From positions 6,696,001 to 6,760,000 of the forward strand of contig OU862913.1 of the NCBI GenBank assembly GCA_917880885.1: DNA of 64,000 bases, in the 5' to 3' direction. Below are positions 11,219-21,044 of this stretch, piece by piece (within the stretch, counting starts at the first letter, position 1; every line of letters begins with the position of its first letter). A program made the translations under genes and the position numbers. This DNA is from Limnephilus marmoratus (taxonomy: Eukaryota; Arthropoda; Insecta; Trichoptera; Limnephilidae). The notes under the pieces are model-generated. The model did not search any database and was not told the DNA's origin. It saw nothing but the letters and a program-made list of their open reading frames with translations.

Positions 11219-12009
11219 TTGCCCTTAGGGGTCAACCGGAAAAAATATTTTCTGACAATGCAACCACCTTCAAAGGAGCTTCCAATAAGCTCAAAGAACT
11301 GTATGCCAGTCTAAGACTGAACAATGACAAAATCCATAGGTTTTTAGCTGATAAGGGAATATCTTGGAGTTTTATAGCGCCTAGGGCGCCGAACCACGGG
11401 GGGCTGTGGGAAGCCGCCGTCAAGTCCACTAAGTTTCATTTATATCGAATTACTAAAAATAATCCATTGCAGTTTGAATTATTATATACTTTGCTTTGTC
11501 AGATAGAGGCTTGTTTGAACTCCCGTCCCTTAACTTTCCTGTCTGATGACGTAGACGACCTTCTCCCTCTAACCCCCAACCATTTCCTCATGGGCACGGA
11601 TGCTTCTGTCATTCCCGAGGTGGATGTCCGCGAGCTCCCGGAGAACAGACTAAGCCAATACCAAAAATTAAACGCTTTAATTCAGTCTTTCTGGTTCAGA
11701 TGGAAACGAGATTACCTTGCTGAGCTTCAAAAACGGACCAAATGGCAGGCCAGCAACCAAAAGGCCATAAAAAAGGACGATCTAGTAATCCTGATGGAAG
11801 ACAATCTGCCTCCTGCATTATGGAAGATGGCGCGCATATTAACTACTCATCCAGGCCCGGATGGAGTAGTGAGGGTAGTTACCCTCAAAACATCACAAGG
11901 CACTTTTGTGAGACCCATCACAAAAATATGTTTGATGCCAATAGAATCAAACTTGGGTCCAAGTTGCCCGACCAGGCAAACCACGGACCTTCCCAAGGTC
12001 ACAGCCTAA
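11219..12009 (+). pseudogene. Outer BEL integrase, C-terminal part
   Basis: The frame is open from 11219 to a stop at 12007-12009. It supplies the second catalytic Asp (GQPEKIFSDNATTFKGA) and the Glu (NHGGLWEAAVKS), followed by BEL C-terminal motifs (NSRPLTFLSDD, TPNHFLMG, WPxxRI-like LWKMARIL, and PGPDGVVRVVTLKT). Together with 9434-10276 it would make a normal integrase, so the break is the copia fragment rather than decay. The 12010-12731 stretch up to the LTR is untranslated and I see nothing else in it. Confidence 0.88.
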
Positions 12010-12731
12010 CTGCAATTAGGGCTGAACCGATGCAACCAAACCGCATCAATAATAATGGAACATCGATATTAGTGTTGTTAACACTACAGTATCCAGCCTG
12101 AAGCCACTGTGGCTTCAAGTCAACAACCACGAATTGATCATCCTCGCTGCAGAACTAATGGCACTATCTGCTTCCCAGGGCACGGCCGCTCCTTAATTTA
12201 TGATGATCTTCCCCAAATGATGATATACAGAGGTACATGCTGATGTACAAATCTAATTATGATGATCACCGCTGGACGCCGCTAGCCGAGTGAAGTCTAC
12301 CCATTGAAGTGTTCATACTGTTCTTAGCAGTGCTATACTAGTGAATTAGTCGATGATGAACTTATAATCACTCAACATCGAACTAATGATTTATTACTAT
12401 TTGTGAATGATGTTGGTTAAATTATTATTATTGCTTAAGTCAAAACTCTCCATGGAGACAACGAGACATTATTATTATTTTTTTAATTTTACAGATTGTT
12501 ATTAATCTTGTGGATTTTATTATTTATTATGAATTTTTTGCATGATTTTTAGAAATTGATAAATTTTTAGGTTTATTTTAATTATTGGTTAGGTTCCCGG
12601 ACCCGTCAAATGTAGATAGTTAAGACATCTTTTAAATAGGTAGTCTATTGTGCGTAAAATTAGGATGTTTTAAGTTTGTTTTAATTTCGAAAAAAAACCT
12701 GTTGTTTTTCCTCATTCCCCGCCGGGCAGTA

Positions 12732-13047
12732 TGTTTAAAAAGCGAAGGTTACTGACAGCTAGCGTAGCATTTTTGTTTTGTTGTTTTGTTTTGTGTTAGG
12801 AATTTTGTTATAAAAATAATATGGCTTTTGAAGTAATGGAGCTCTCTCTTATGTTTCTGATATCTTGAAACACAGCTAGATTTAACTAGCAAATGGTCTG
12901 ATGACCACAATATCAGTGCTTGTCGGTCTGGGAAAAGTTATTGTAATATGTGCTTTTATAAAGTGAATAAACCAGAAGAATTCCGCCATTGAAAGAAGCT
13001 GTTTTTCATTTGAAGTCTTTCTACCACAAAAAAACCAATCTTTAACA
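12732..13047 (+). repeat. 3' LTR of the outer BEL
   Basis: A 316-bp partner of 480-796. The sequence just upstream (CCCCGCCGGGCAG) is the likely polypurine-position tract, though it is not purely purine. The right end CTTTAACA is followed by the CCTTG duplication. Confidence 0.95.
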
Positions 13048-13052
13048 CCTTG

Positions 13053-13158
13053 ATTTACCCGGTGACTTCATACATACACAATTTACCCGGTGGAGTCCCC
13101 AGGACTCCCGGAAATAAAATCGTAAATATAACATGAAATAAACACTTTTTTAAATGAA
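13053..13158. other. Relic with GGAGTCC palindrome between BEL and LINE
   Basis: This short piece holds CCCGGTGGAGTCCCCAGG and a mirror GGACTCC. Very similar motifs recur at 17218-17351. The two may be the ends of one old DNA element later filled by the LINE and SINE, but no terminal match is exact enough to prove it. Confidence 0.35.
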
Positions 13159-13364
13159 ATGTTAGTTATATTTATTATTATTATTATTATTTTTTTTTTT
13201 TTTTTATTAGTATCTATAGCAAAATTTGTACATAATGTATTTATAAATTATATTATATTAAGGTATTATAAAGTTTTTTTTTTTTCACAGTCCTCCTCAC
13301 TAGGGTTTCCTGTTCTGAGGCGGCCTGTAGTTTTTCCACATTTGTATTTAGTATCCAGTTGTCT

Positions 13365-15287
13365 TTACATGGTCTTCAGTATGTTTGATAGTTCATTTTC
13401 ACTTTGTTCTCTCAACCATATTTTTACTTTTGTTTTAAATTTATTTATTTCTGTTATTTTTTTTGTTTGAGTTGGTAGAGCGTTGTACAGTTTTGTCGCA
13501 TTGAATTTCATATTTCTTTGTCCAAAAGATGTTTTCAGACTGGCTGTAGCTAGAATATTTTGGTTTATTGCCCTGGTTGTGTATCTATGTTGGACAGTGG
13601 AGTATTCTGATATGTTTTTTTTAATTTTAAATAAAATATTTTTTGCATAAAGTTTTTGTATGTTGTAGACTTGAATGCTTTGAAACAATTCTTCTGTCGG
13701 AGTTCTAACCGGTAATTTCAAAATTGTCTTTAGTACTCCTTTTTGTGCTATATTGAGTCGGTCCATGTGAGTGCTCAAGGCAGATCCCCATCCAGTTATC
13801 CCGTACTCTATTTGTGATTGACATAATGCGTAGTACACTTTCTTAATGTCGTTTATGTTGAGGATGTTACGGATGGCTCTAAAGAAGTAAATGTACCTGG
13901 TGAGTTTTTTTGTGATTACTTCAATGTGTGCGTTCCATCGGAGATTATCATCAATTTCAATACCAAGATATTTGATACTTTTGGAGTGTGCTATGGTAGG
14001 ACAGTGGCATGATAAGCCTTGATTTTGATAGTTTTCTTGGCATGTATGTAATTTGAGATTAAAGTCATCCTCTGGCTGTCCTCTGGCTGTTATAGAAAAT
14101 GTCAGATATTTTGTTTTATTGACATTAAGTGTAAGGGAATTTCTCTTAAGCCAGTTTTGCAGTAGACCAAGTCCATGTTCCGCTTCTTTGTAGGTACTTC
14201 TCCAATCTTTTTCGATGAATACAATTACTGTATCGTCAGCAAAGCTTATGATTTTTCCCTTCGTTCCTAGGCTACCGATATCATTTATGTATATTAGAAA
14301 TAATATCGGTCCTAGTACGCTTCCTTGTGGTACTCCATGGTTGATTAGGAGAGGTTTGCTTTTTTTCTTGTTAATTTGAACGCTCTGTGTACGCTCCATC
14401 ATATAGCTTTTTAATAAGTTTAGAGTTCTATTTGACATACCAATTTTTGAAAGTTTTGCAAAAAGGATTTTGTGATCTATTGTATCAAATGCCTTTTGTA
14501 AGTCTATGAAGATTGCCAGTGTTTTTTCTCCTCTGTCTAAACTTTTTATGATCATATCTGTAATAGTTTCTATGGCGTCACCAGTACTTAGATTCTCCCT
14601 AAATCCGTACTGTGTTTCTGATAATATTTTATTTTCTTCTAAGTAGGATAGGAGTTGTTTTTTTAATATTCTCTCCAATATTTTTGAAAATGTATTGAGT
14701 AGGCTTATTGGTCGATAGTTGTTTATGTCATTTTTACATCCTTGTTTATATATTGGTATTACAATAGCTTTTTTGAGAGCTGTGGGGAATACGCTTTCAG
14801 TTATAGCCATGTTTACTAGATATGTTAGAGGTACGATAAGTTCTTTACAGAGAAATTTTATTGCATTTGTTGTTATTAAGTCTTCCACGGAAGATACATT
14901 TGATTTTAGAGAAGAAATTATATTTTTGATTTCATCAGCTGTGATTTGTTTAAACTCGAGCTTTTTTCCTTGCTCAGGAGATTCATTTGTTTGTACTACT
15001 TCATCACATTGCATAGCTTGTTTTGCTAAATTAGATCCTATATTTATGAAGAAGTTATTGACATATTCAAGAATTTCGTCAGGATTCTCAGCGTATTTCC
15101 TGGGGACATTGTTTATATTCAGCTCGTCAATTGATGTGGCGTTGGTAGATTTAGTACTAGTTATTTCATTTATTATTTGCCACATCTTACGAGGATTTTG
15201 TTTACGATCATCTATTTTTTGCTTATAGTAAGTTTCTTTTGTATGTGTAATTACTTTTTTGCATATGTTTCTATATCTTTTGTAGTA
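13365..15287 (-). pseudogene. LINE A reverse transcriptase domain
   Basis: Open from the TGA near 15290 down to 13365. Motifs in order are NYRPISLLNTFSKILERIL, TQYGFRENLSTGDAI, IFIDLQKAFDTIDH, HGVPQGSVLGPILFLIYIND and the catalytic SFADDTVIVF. The maturase-like thumb and C-terminal part follow (SIKYLGIEIDDNLRWNAHI). The catalytic residues are intact. The only break from the endonuclease is one in-frame TGA at 15290-15288, so this copy is only lightly damaged. Confidence 0.9.
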
Positions 15288-16232
15288 TCATAACATGTGT
15301 ATATCGTATGGATTATTTTTTAGCTTCTTGTATAACTCGTCTCTTTTTCTTATGCAGTTTATAACATTCTGTGTGATCCATGGTTTAATGTGTATATTTT
15401 TATGTGAAATTTTTTTAACAATTTTTACAGTATTAGAGAAAATGTTTTGCTGTATGAGTTCTATGAAATAATTCCATGCTTCATTTGTATTGTCCATACT
15501 TTGTAGTTTATTCCAATCGGTACATTGTAGGTTTTGTTTAATGACATTCCAGTTGGTTTGTGTTTTTTCTGTTGTTAGCGGTCTTTCCATAATTTTATTT
15601 GGTTTGTTTATTTTTATTGAAAGCATAGTTGTATAATGATCAGTAATAGTCGAGTTAAATACAACAGTTTGAGTAATTTCTTTTGTTTTGCTCATAATAT
15701 GGTCTATGCAGCTTTGTGTGTCGTCCACTTTTCGAGTAGGTACATTTATTAGGCTTTCCAGTCCATGGGAGGCTAACATCTGCAGATATTGTATTTTTTT
15801 GGGATGTCTATTTTCTAGTATATTTATATTTACATCTCCAATAAAAAATATGTTTTTTGTGTCTTTCAGTAGGCAGAGTTCTTCGTCTATCGATTTAAGG
15901 AATGGGTCTATATTTCTTGTTGAAGGAGACCGATAGACTGCTAAAATAGCCTTTTCTTTACCGATTTTAATTTTTAAACAATTGGCATTTGCAACAATAA
16001 TTTCCTCGACTTCAGCTTTTATTTCGTTTTTTATGTATACAATTACACCATCATTTTGTTTTATGTTATTCAAGCTTGAGTAGGTTGTATATCCAGCTAT
16101 TTCCAAATTCAAGTATTTCTGGTTTATCCAACACTCAGTAAGAATTAGTATATGTAGATTGATATTTAAATATTTCATTAAAATGTGCAATTCATCAAAA
16201 TTTTTTCTGATACTTCTTATATTTTTGTGCAT
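15288..16232 (-). pseudogene. LINE A apurinic-type endonuclease
   Basis: The 314-residue frame has the APE endonuclease series: HKNIRSIRKNFDEL, LTECW, VIVYIKNEI, LAVYRSPS, FIGDVNINIL, and SCIDHIM, with TITDHY at the end. The true ORF2 start is the ATG at about 16748 on the other side of the SINE (MTDTIVTTEPSD); the SINE therefore separates a short N-terminus from the endonuclease. The frame ends at a TGA that is in phase with the RT. Confidence 0.88.
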
Positions 16233-16268
16233 TATATTGAAGTAATTATTGTTAAACTTTGATAGATC

Positions 16269-16706
16269 GAATTATTGTTAAACGACCTCCGTAGTCCAGT
16301 GGGTAAGACTCTTGACTCACAGTCCGGAGGTCGCGGGTTCAAACCCGGCATGCGCAAATAAATTTTATTTGATTAATTTGTGTTATTTCACAATTAATTC
16401 ATTTAAAATAAATATATAGTATATTTGCGGCATGTTCCAGAGTGGAAGATACTATCAGTATCGCCCTGGTGTAAGACCACCATTCAGAATTGAAACGTTG
16501 CTTGAAAATGGCTTTAGCCGTGTTTGGTGACCAGATCTGAATAGCCAGGTACTTCCCAACCTTCCTCTTCCCCACCTCCTTCCCCTCCCCACTACCTTCA
16601 GCCTCACAACATACCCCAATTGGGGGATGCCATAGTCTCACTGGCTCCAGACGGGAGCAGTTGAGATTCTTGTGCGGTTATTCACTGTAAAAAAAAAAAA
16701 AAAAAA
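16269..16706 (+). mobile_element. SINE copy 1, tRNA-headed
   Basis: The head at about 16283-16357 is tRNA-like, with an A-box-like TAGTCCAGTGGG and a B-box GGTTCAAACCC. A body of about 330 bp follows and ends in 18 A residues. A 5-bp duplication AGATC flanks it (16264-16268 and 16706-16710). Taking it out restores an in-frame ORF2 start in LINE A, which supports the ends. The body is shared with an inverted copy at 20649-21044. Pol III transcription from the head and LINE-driven mobilisation are expected from the class. An open frame on the other strand (16399-16641) is not a gene. Confidence 0.87.
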
Positions 16707-16786
16707 GATCACTTGGTTCCGTGGTAACAATAGTGTCAGTCATTTTTATTTTACTTTTCTAATTATTGTTACGTCGCGCGTCGTTT

Positions 16787-16925
16787 TTAATTTATACAAT
16801 TTTTTTTTAAATCGTCTACGTGTCTAATGTATATTAATTTTTCATTCGGCATTCTTCTAACCATAATTTTTCCATCCTTGAACCATACGTATGCATAGTT
16901 TTTTTCTTTTATGTATTTGATATGT
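16787..16925 (-). pseudogene. LINE A ORF1 C-terminus
   Basis: The minus frame reads YAYVWFKDGKIMVRR followed by IYIRHVDDLKKN and a stop at 16787-16789. This resembles the C-terminal module seen in baculovirus FP proteins and in ORF1 proteins of many insect LINEs. The rest of ORF1 is absent. Its position right before the ORF2 start fits a LINE. Confidence 0.65.
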
Positions 16926-16930
16926 ATTTA

Positions 16931-17541
16931 TTTATTTATTATGTATTTGATTTTACAATGGCATAGGTTTTTACTTAAAATTATAGAATCACATCCTTTT
17001 ATTAAGGAACTTCTAGAATATGGCACTTTTTGTAATAAAATTACGAGACCAAACTTCTACTCTCAATATTTCAAAAAACAAAACAACTTTTCAAAGTAAT
17101 TTTTAAAGGAATATAACAAAAACATATCAATTCTTATAAAAACCAAAAAAAAGAACATGATTCTCTTTTTTGCTTTTTTGTTCAGTACCGTCAATACGGT
17201 AAAACTGTAACATTAATACCACGGAGGAGTCCCACGGACTCCAATAGCGTGGTTACTTACCCATCACAATTTGTAATTCCAAAAACTAACGGTTTTATGA
17301 ACGCTGAAAGTTGTCAATGGAGTCCCAGGGACCTACCGGGTATATTTAGGGTTAAAGTCACTTATCTAAATAACCACTTTTACACAGTTTTTCAAAGGCC
17401 TTTATAACCGTCAATAATGTAATTTTTTTTATTTGATTTAATATATCTCCTCAAAGTACAATCTCGGGGAAGGACGATCGTAATTTAGAATGTTAAACAC
17501 TGTTCTTCTCACTGTTAAACACTGTATTGTTGTTTGTACAG
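16931..17541. other. Non-coding stretch before zinc-finger gene 1
   Basis: AT-rich sequence. At 17218-17351 it contains two GGAGTCCC...GGACTCC inverted motifs and ends GGGTATATTTAGGG followed by TTAA (17352-17355). That arrangement resembles the end of a piggyBac-type element read on the minus strand (CCCTAAATATACCCGG). The small plus-strand open frame at 16911-17099 shows no domain. Confidence 0.35.
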
Positions 17542-17694
17542 GTAGCAGTAATGTGGAGACTGTTCCCATCAAGGCAGAACCAGGTCCTCGAGAAGAAGTT
17601 AAAGGGGGAATTACTTATACGGAAATTGACATAGATCACCCGGATGTTAAAAAGGAATGCTCAGAGCGCTCTGAAAGAATTACCCAAACAGCAG
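17542..17694 (+). CDS. Zinc-finger gene 1, acidic internal exon A
   Basis: A 153-bp exon flanked by TTTGTACAG and GTAATT, phase 1 at both ends. It encodes about 51 residues: GSSNVETVPIKAEPGPREE, then an acidic segment with YTEIDIDHPDVKKE. It contains two psi-K-x-E motifs (IKAE, VKKE), which are candidate SUMO attachment sites. The same exon type recurs at 18993 and 56634, and in a first-exon form at 43246. It could be spliced with exon B or be an alternative to it. The first coding exon of this gene was not found in the window. Confidence 0.72.
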
Positions 17695-18992
17695 GTAATT
17701 AGGATCCTTAACACGTTTTCATAACATCATTTTATTTCAAATAGTTACCTGTTTTTTATGTCACACGTGACTAGAATACTTCGAATCAAATTTAAATTTT
17801 TTATTACCTTTTGTAAATTAAAATTAAACTATGGAAGTACTTGTTGATTATATTCATTTATTCACATTAAATTCATTTGTACTTGTTTATTATATAATCA
17901 ACATTATACATCCTACATACTGTTTACCATTGTACCATTTTACTGCAAAAATATTGTTATTATGTATTGTTGACAAACTACATAAGTAGTTTAGCATGTT
18001 TGAATGTTAATAAATAAAAATAAAAAATTTGGAAAAAAATTGAGAAATGAAAGGAAGCCAGGTTTACAAACTCTCCAACAGTATACTTATAAACTAAGAT
18101 ATTTAACAAATATTTATTTAAAAAACTTTGTTTTTTTTACAAAACCATCAGACTGTCCTCAATGTGAAAAGATACACAAAGATTTATATGGCTCTTTGTC
18201 ATTAACGGGTATGGCATTACCGGATGGGGAAGTTCAAATGACCATATATTCAATTCACTTATTAAAACTAACAATGAAAATTTTATTGAAAGTCTCTGTA
18301 AGAACTTGCAGAACATTCCTCAATCTTAACATCATGTTAATTAAACAACTTTATTCTAAAACCGCACTCCTTTACATTTATTAGTTCAAAGCACAAGAAA
18401 GATTAACTAACACATATATTAGAAACACTCTCACACATCTCAGGGTCGAAAACAGTTCCAACATGATTCAAAATTTGGAGGAAAAAGCTTCTTATACCAT
18501 GGTACTAATTTTAAAATAAAATCCCACTCTCAGTTATTTATTTTATCTGCCTTAATTATGGACACTCTTACAATATCCGAAACGTTGGCTAAAGGAGGAG
18601 CACAAAAACCACAACACTCCAAAATAAATAACGATAATGGATTTATTGTCTAGTTTAGTATTATTATTTATATTGTTTGAGTATGATTCTCTTGTAGCGG
18701 TGACGGCTTGTCGATATTCTAATAAAGTTACTTCATTTAGATATTCGTTCTCTTGGAGATGATTTTGTTGATTAAATTTCACTAATTATATTACGATAGG
18801 TTTTTTGGCAGAGTTCTATGTGTGCTTAAATTTCATGCGGTAAATGTGAGAATGGATTTATATTATGTGTGTTCGGAGATCTGCGTATAGTCAGGATTCT
18901 TACGTGATTTTTTAAGTTGAGTTGAAGACATTGTGAATTTACCTCTTTGTTGTTGTCATTTTGTTGTTGTTATTATTGTTTTGTTTTTCAAG
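17695..18992. other. Intron region of zinc-finger gene 1
   Basis: No coding sequence I can support. An open frame at 18004-18384 has no recognised domain. A decayed Penelope-like motif lies at 18545-18600. The intron ends in TTTTTCAAG before exon B. Confidence 0.55.
18545..18600 (+). repeat. Decayed Penelope-like hammerhead-region fragment
   Basis: About 56 bp match the insert at 31784-31834 read on the minus strand: ATCTGCC, TATGGACACT, TCCGAAACGTTGGCTAAAGG and GGAG. The hammerhead-type core present in the other copy (CTGATGA) reads TTAATTA here, so this copy would be inactive. Similarity ends soon after GGAGGAG. Confidence 0.55.
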
Positions 18993-19148
18993 GTAGCATA
19001 AATGTGGAGACTGTCCCCATCAAGAAAGAACCAGGACCCCGAGAAGAAGATGGAGAGGGAAATACTTATACGGAAATAGACATAGATCTGACAGATGTTA
19101 AAAAGGAATGCTCAGAGTACTCTGAAAGTATTACCCAGACTGCTGCAG
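18993..19148 (+). CDS. Zinc-finger gene 1, acidic internal exon B
   Basis: A 156-bp exon between TTTTTCAAG and GTAATA, phase 1-1. It encodes GSINVETVPIKKEPGPREE followed by YTEIDIDLTDVKKE and ends ITQTAA. It is a close duplicate of exon A, with psi-K-x-E motifs IKKE and VKKE conserved. It joins in frame to the finger exon 86 bp downstream: the split codon G|AT gives Asp. Confidence 0.8.
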
Positions 19149-19234
19149 GTAATATCGAGTCTTGGTTGTTTTAATAATTTTCTCGTTTCATTATAGATTC
19201 CTTCTTATTGAGCTTTATCCGTTATCTTTTGCAG

Positions 19235-20361
19235 ATAAAATAACGGACCTGAAGATGCGCCCTGGAGAAAAACCTTATTTGTGTTCATATTGTACCTACT
19301 CCTGTGCAAACAAATCATATTTAAAAAGGCATTTACGCATCCATACTAGTGATAAACCTCATTCGTGTTCCCATTGTAACTACTCCTCCTTAAGAAAGTC
19401 TCATTTAATAAGGCACTTACGCACCCATTCTGGAGAAAAGTCTCACTCATGTCCACATTGTAACTACTCTTGCTCAAGTAAATCAGATTTTACAAAGCAC
19501 TTACGCACCCATACTGGAGAAAAGCCTCACTCATGTCCACATTGTAACTACTCCTGTTCAGACAAATCACATTTAACAGTGCACTTACGCACTCATTCTG
19601 GAGAAAAGCCTCACTCATGTCCATATTGTAACTACTCCTGCTCAAGCACATCAGCTTTAACAAGGCACTTACGCACCCATACTGGAGAAAAGCCTCACTC
19701 ATGTCCACATTGTAACTACTCCTGCTCAAGTAAATCAGATTTAACTGTGCACTTACGCACCCATTCTGGAGAAAAGCCTCACTCATGTCCACTTTGTAAC
19801 TACTCCTGCTCAAAAAAATCAACTTTAACTGTGCACTTACGCACCCATTCTGGAGAAAAGCCTCATTCATGTTCCCATTGTAACTACTCCTTCTCAAGCA
19901 AATCAGATTTAACAAAGCACATACGCATCCATACTGGAGAAAAGCCTCATTCATGTCCACTTTGTAACTACTCCTGCTCAAACACATCAGCTTTAACAAG
20001 GCACTTACGCACCCATACTGGAGAAAAGCCTCACTCATGTCCACATTGTAACTACTCCTGCTCAAGCACATCAGCTTTAACAAGGCACTTACGCACCCAT
20101 ACTGGAGAAAAGCCTCACTCATGTCCACATTGTAACTACTCCTGTTCAGACAAATCACATTTAACAGTGCACTTACGCACCCATACTGGAGAAAAGCCTC
20201 ACTCATGTCTACATTGTAACTACTCCTGCTCAAGGAAATCACATTTAACAAGGCACTTACGCACCCATACTGGAGAAAAGCTTTACTCATGTTCCCATTG
20301 CATTTACTCCTGCTTATACAAATCAGTCTTCATAAGGCATATGCTCTCCCATTCTAAATAA
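19235..20361 (+). CDS. Zinc-finger gene 1, terminal exon with 13 C2H2 fingers
   Basis: The exon opens after TTTTGCAG, in phase 1 with exon B (DKITDLKMRPGEKPYLC). It encodes 13 tandem C2H2 fingers of the form C-x2-C-x12-H-x3-H, with linkers TGEKPH or SGEKPH, ending HMLSHSK and a stop at 20359-20361. The finger unit is 28 residues (84 bp) and the DNA is strikingly uniform from unit to unit. In most fingers a Cys or Ser (NYSC) replaces the usual core Phe; finger 8 has Phe. Helix positions +3 and +6 vary (Tyr/His/Asp/Ala/Thr/Val and Arg/Lys/Val). The product should be a nuclear DNA-binding protein; targets are unknown. Confidence 0.88.
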
Positions 20362-20495
20362 AAACCTTTTTTATGATCCTATACTGTTGAACCGTTTTTT
20401 TACGAAAACTGATGGTCCTTACTTTCAGGTACTTTATTAAAAAAAGTTGTATGTACATGAAAGCAACTTCTTACTATTTAGTATAGTAGTAATAT

Positions 20496-20501
20496 AATAA
20501 A
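20496..20501 (+). other. Candidate polyadenylation signal of zinc-finger gene 1
   Basis: AATAAA lies 135 bp after the stop codon, in AT-rich sequence and before the next repeat (SINE copy 2). It is the first canonical signal after the stop that I noticed. Confidence 0.45.
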
Positions 20502-20648
20502 GTATACAAAACAAATTAAAATTTGATGGAATCTTGTGAAACTTTTAACTATTTGCCTCGATGTTTAATATATTTTCATAAAAATATTTCATTTAAATAG
20601 GTGTTAATTTAAATTTCTGATATATCGTACGAGTTTCTCAACAATTAA

Positions 20649-21044
20649 TTTTTTACATGAATACCGCACAAGAATCCCAACTGCTCCCGTCTGGAGTCAA
20701 TGGGACAATGGCATCCCCAATTGGGGTATGTTGTGAGGCTGAATGCAGTGGGGAGGCAGTGGAGCACCTGGCTATTCAGATCTGGTCACCAAACACGGCA
20801 GAAGCCATTTCAAGTAACGTATCAATTCTGAATGGTGGTCTTACACCATGGCAATACTGAGAGCATCTTCCACTCTGGAACGTGCCGCAAATATACTATA
20901 TGTTATTTTAAATGAATAAATTGTGAATACACAAATTAATGAATTAAAATTTATTTGTCACGCCGGGATTCGATCTCGCGACCTTCGGAATGCGAGTCAA
21001 GCGCCTTACCGCTGCACGACGGCGGCGCTGCACAACTACCATAA
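20649..21044 (-). mobile_element. SINE copy 2, inverted
   Basis: The body matches copy 1 in reverse: the CTGGTCACCAAACACGG, CACTCTGGAACGTG and CAATTGGGGTATG segments are shared. The tail is a short T-run at 20649-20654. The tRNA-like head lies at about 20960-21040, with a B-box-like GATCGAATCCC and a TGCAGCGGTAAGGCGC A-box region on the minus strand. The head differs markedly from that of copy 1, while the body is well conserved. I did not find a convincing target duplication. Confidence 0.8.

Larger units (their letters stand above)
480..13047 (+). mobile_element. BEL/Pao LTR retrotransposon carrying two nested insertions
   Basis: The element is bounded by two direct LTRs (480-796 and 12732-13047) that start TG and end CA, flanked by a perfect 5-bp duplication CCTTG (475-479 and 13048-13052). 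Its own sense-strand order is Gag with DUF1759-type sequence, CCHC knuckles, DUF1758-type aspartic protease, reverse transcriptase remnant, then integrase. This is the BEL/Pao order. About 6.4 kb inside it is foreign: a minus-strand BEL at 2626-8113 and a copia fragment at about 10290-11218. The two LTRs differ by about three substitutions and one indel, so the insertion is young. The RT core is deleted, so the copy cannot be autonomous. Confidence 0.93.
13159..16930 (-). mobile_element. LINE A, 5'-truncated, split by a SINE
   Basis: A minus-strand non-LTR element with the tail at the left (A-run then TAA repeats, 13160-13205). RT and endonuclease occupy 13365-16232, and the end of an ORF1 is at 16787-16925. 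SINE 16269-16706 sits in the beginning of ORF2. Sequence homologous to ORF1 stops near 16930, so the 5' end is truncated. RT and endonuclease motifs place it in the Jockey/CR1/L2/Daphne group; I cannot fix the clade. Confidence 0.86.

Noticed and set aside
16283..16357. Stand-alone tRNA gene
   Set aside because: A and B boxes are present, but there is no clear acceptor-stem pairing and the sequence continues into a SINE body with a poly-A end and target duplication.
16911..17099. Small plus-strand frame
   Set aside because: AT-rich, no domain, and it overlaps the 5' border of LINE A.
18004..18384. 126-codon plus frame with CPQCEKIH
   Set aside because: A single C-x2-C is not enough for a domain; I tried to read it as a Penelope GIY-YIG end but the YIG motif is missing.
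19490..20290. Long minus-strand open frame of 266 codons
   Set aside because: It is the antisense of the 84-bp zinc-finger repeat; its periodic protein repeats mirror the finger units and it has no domain.
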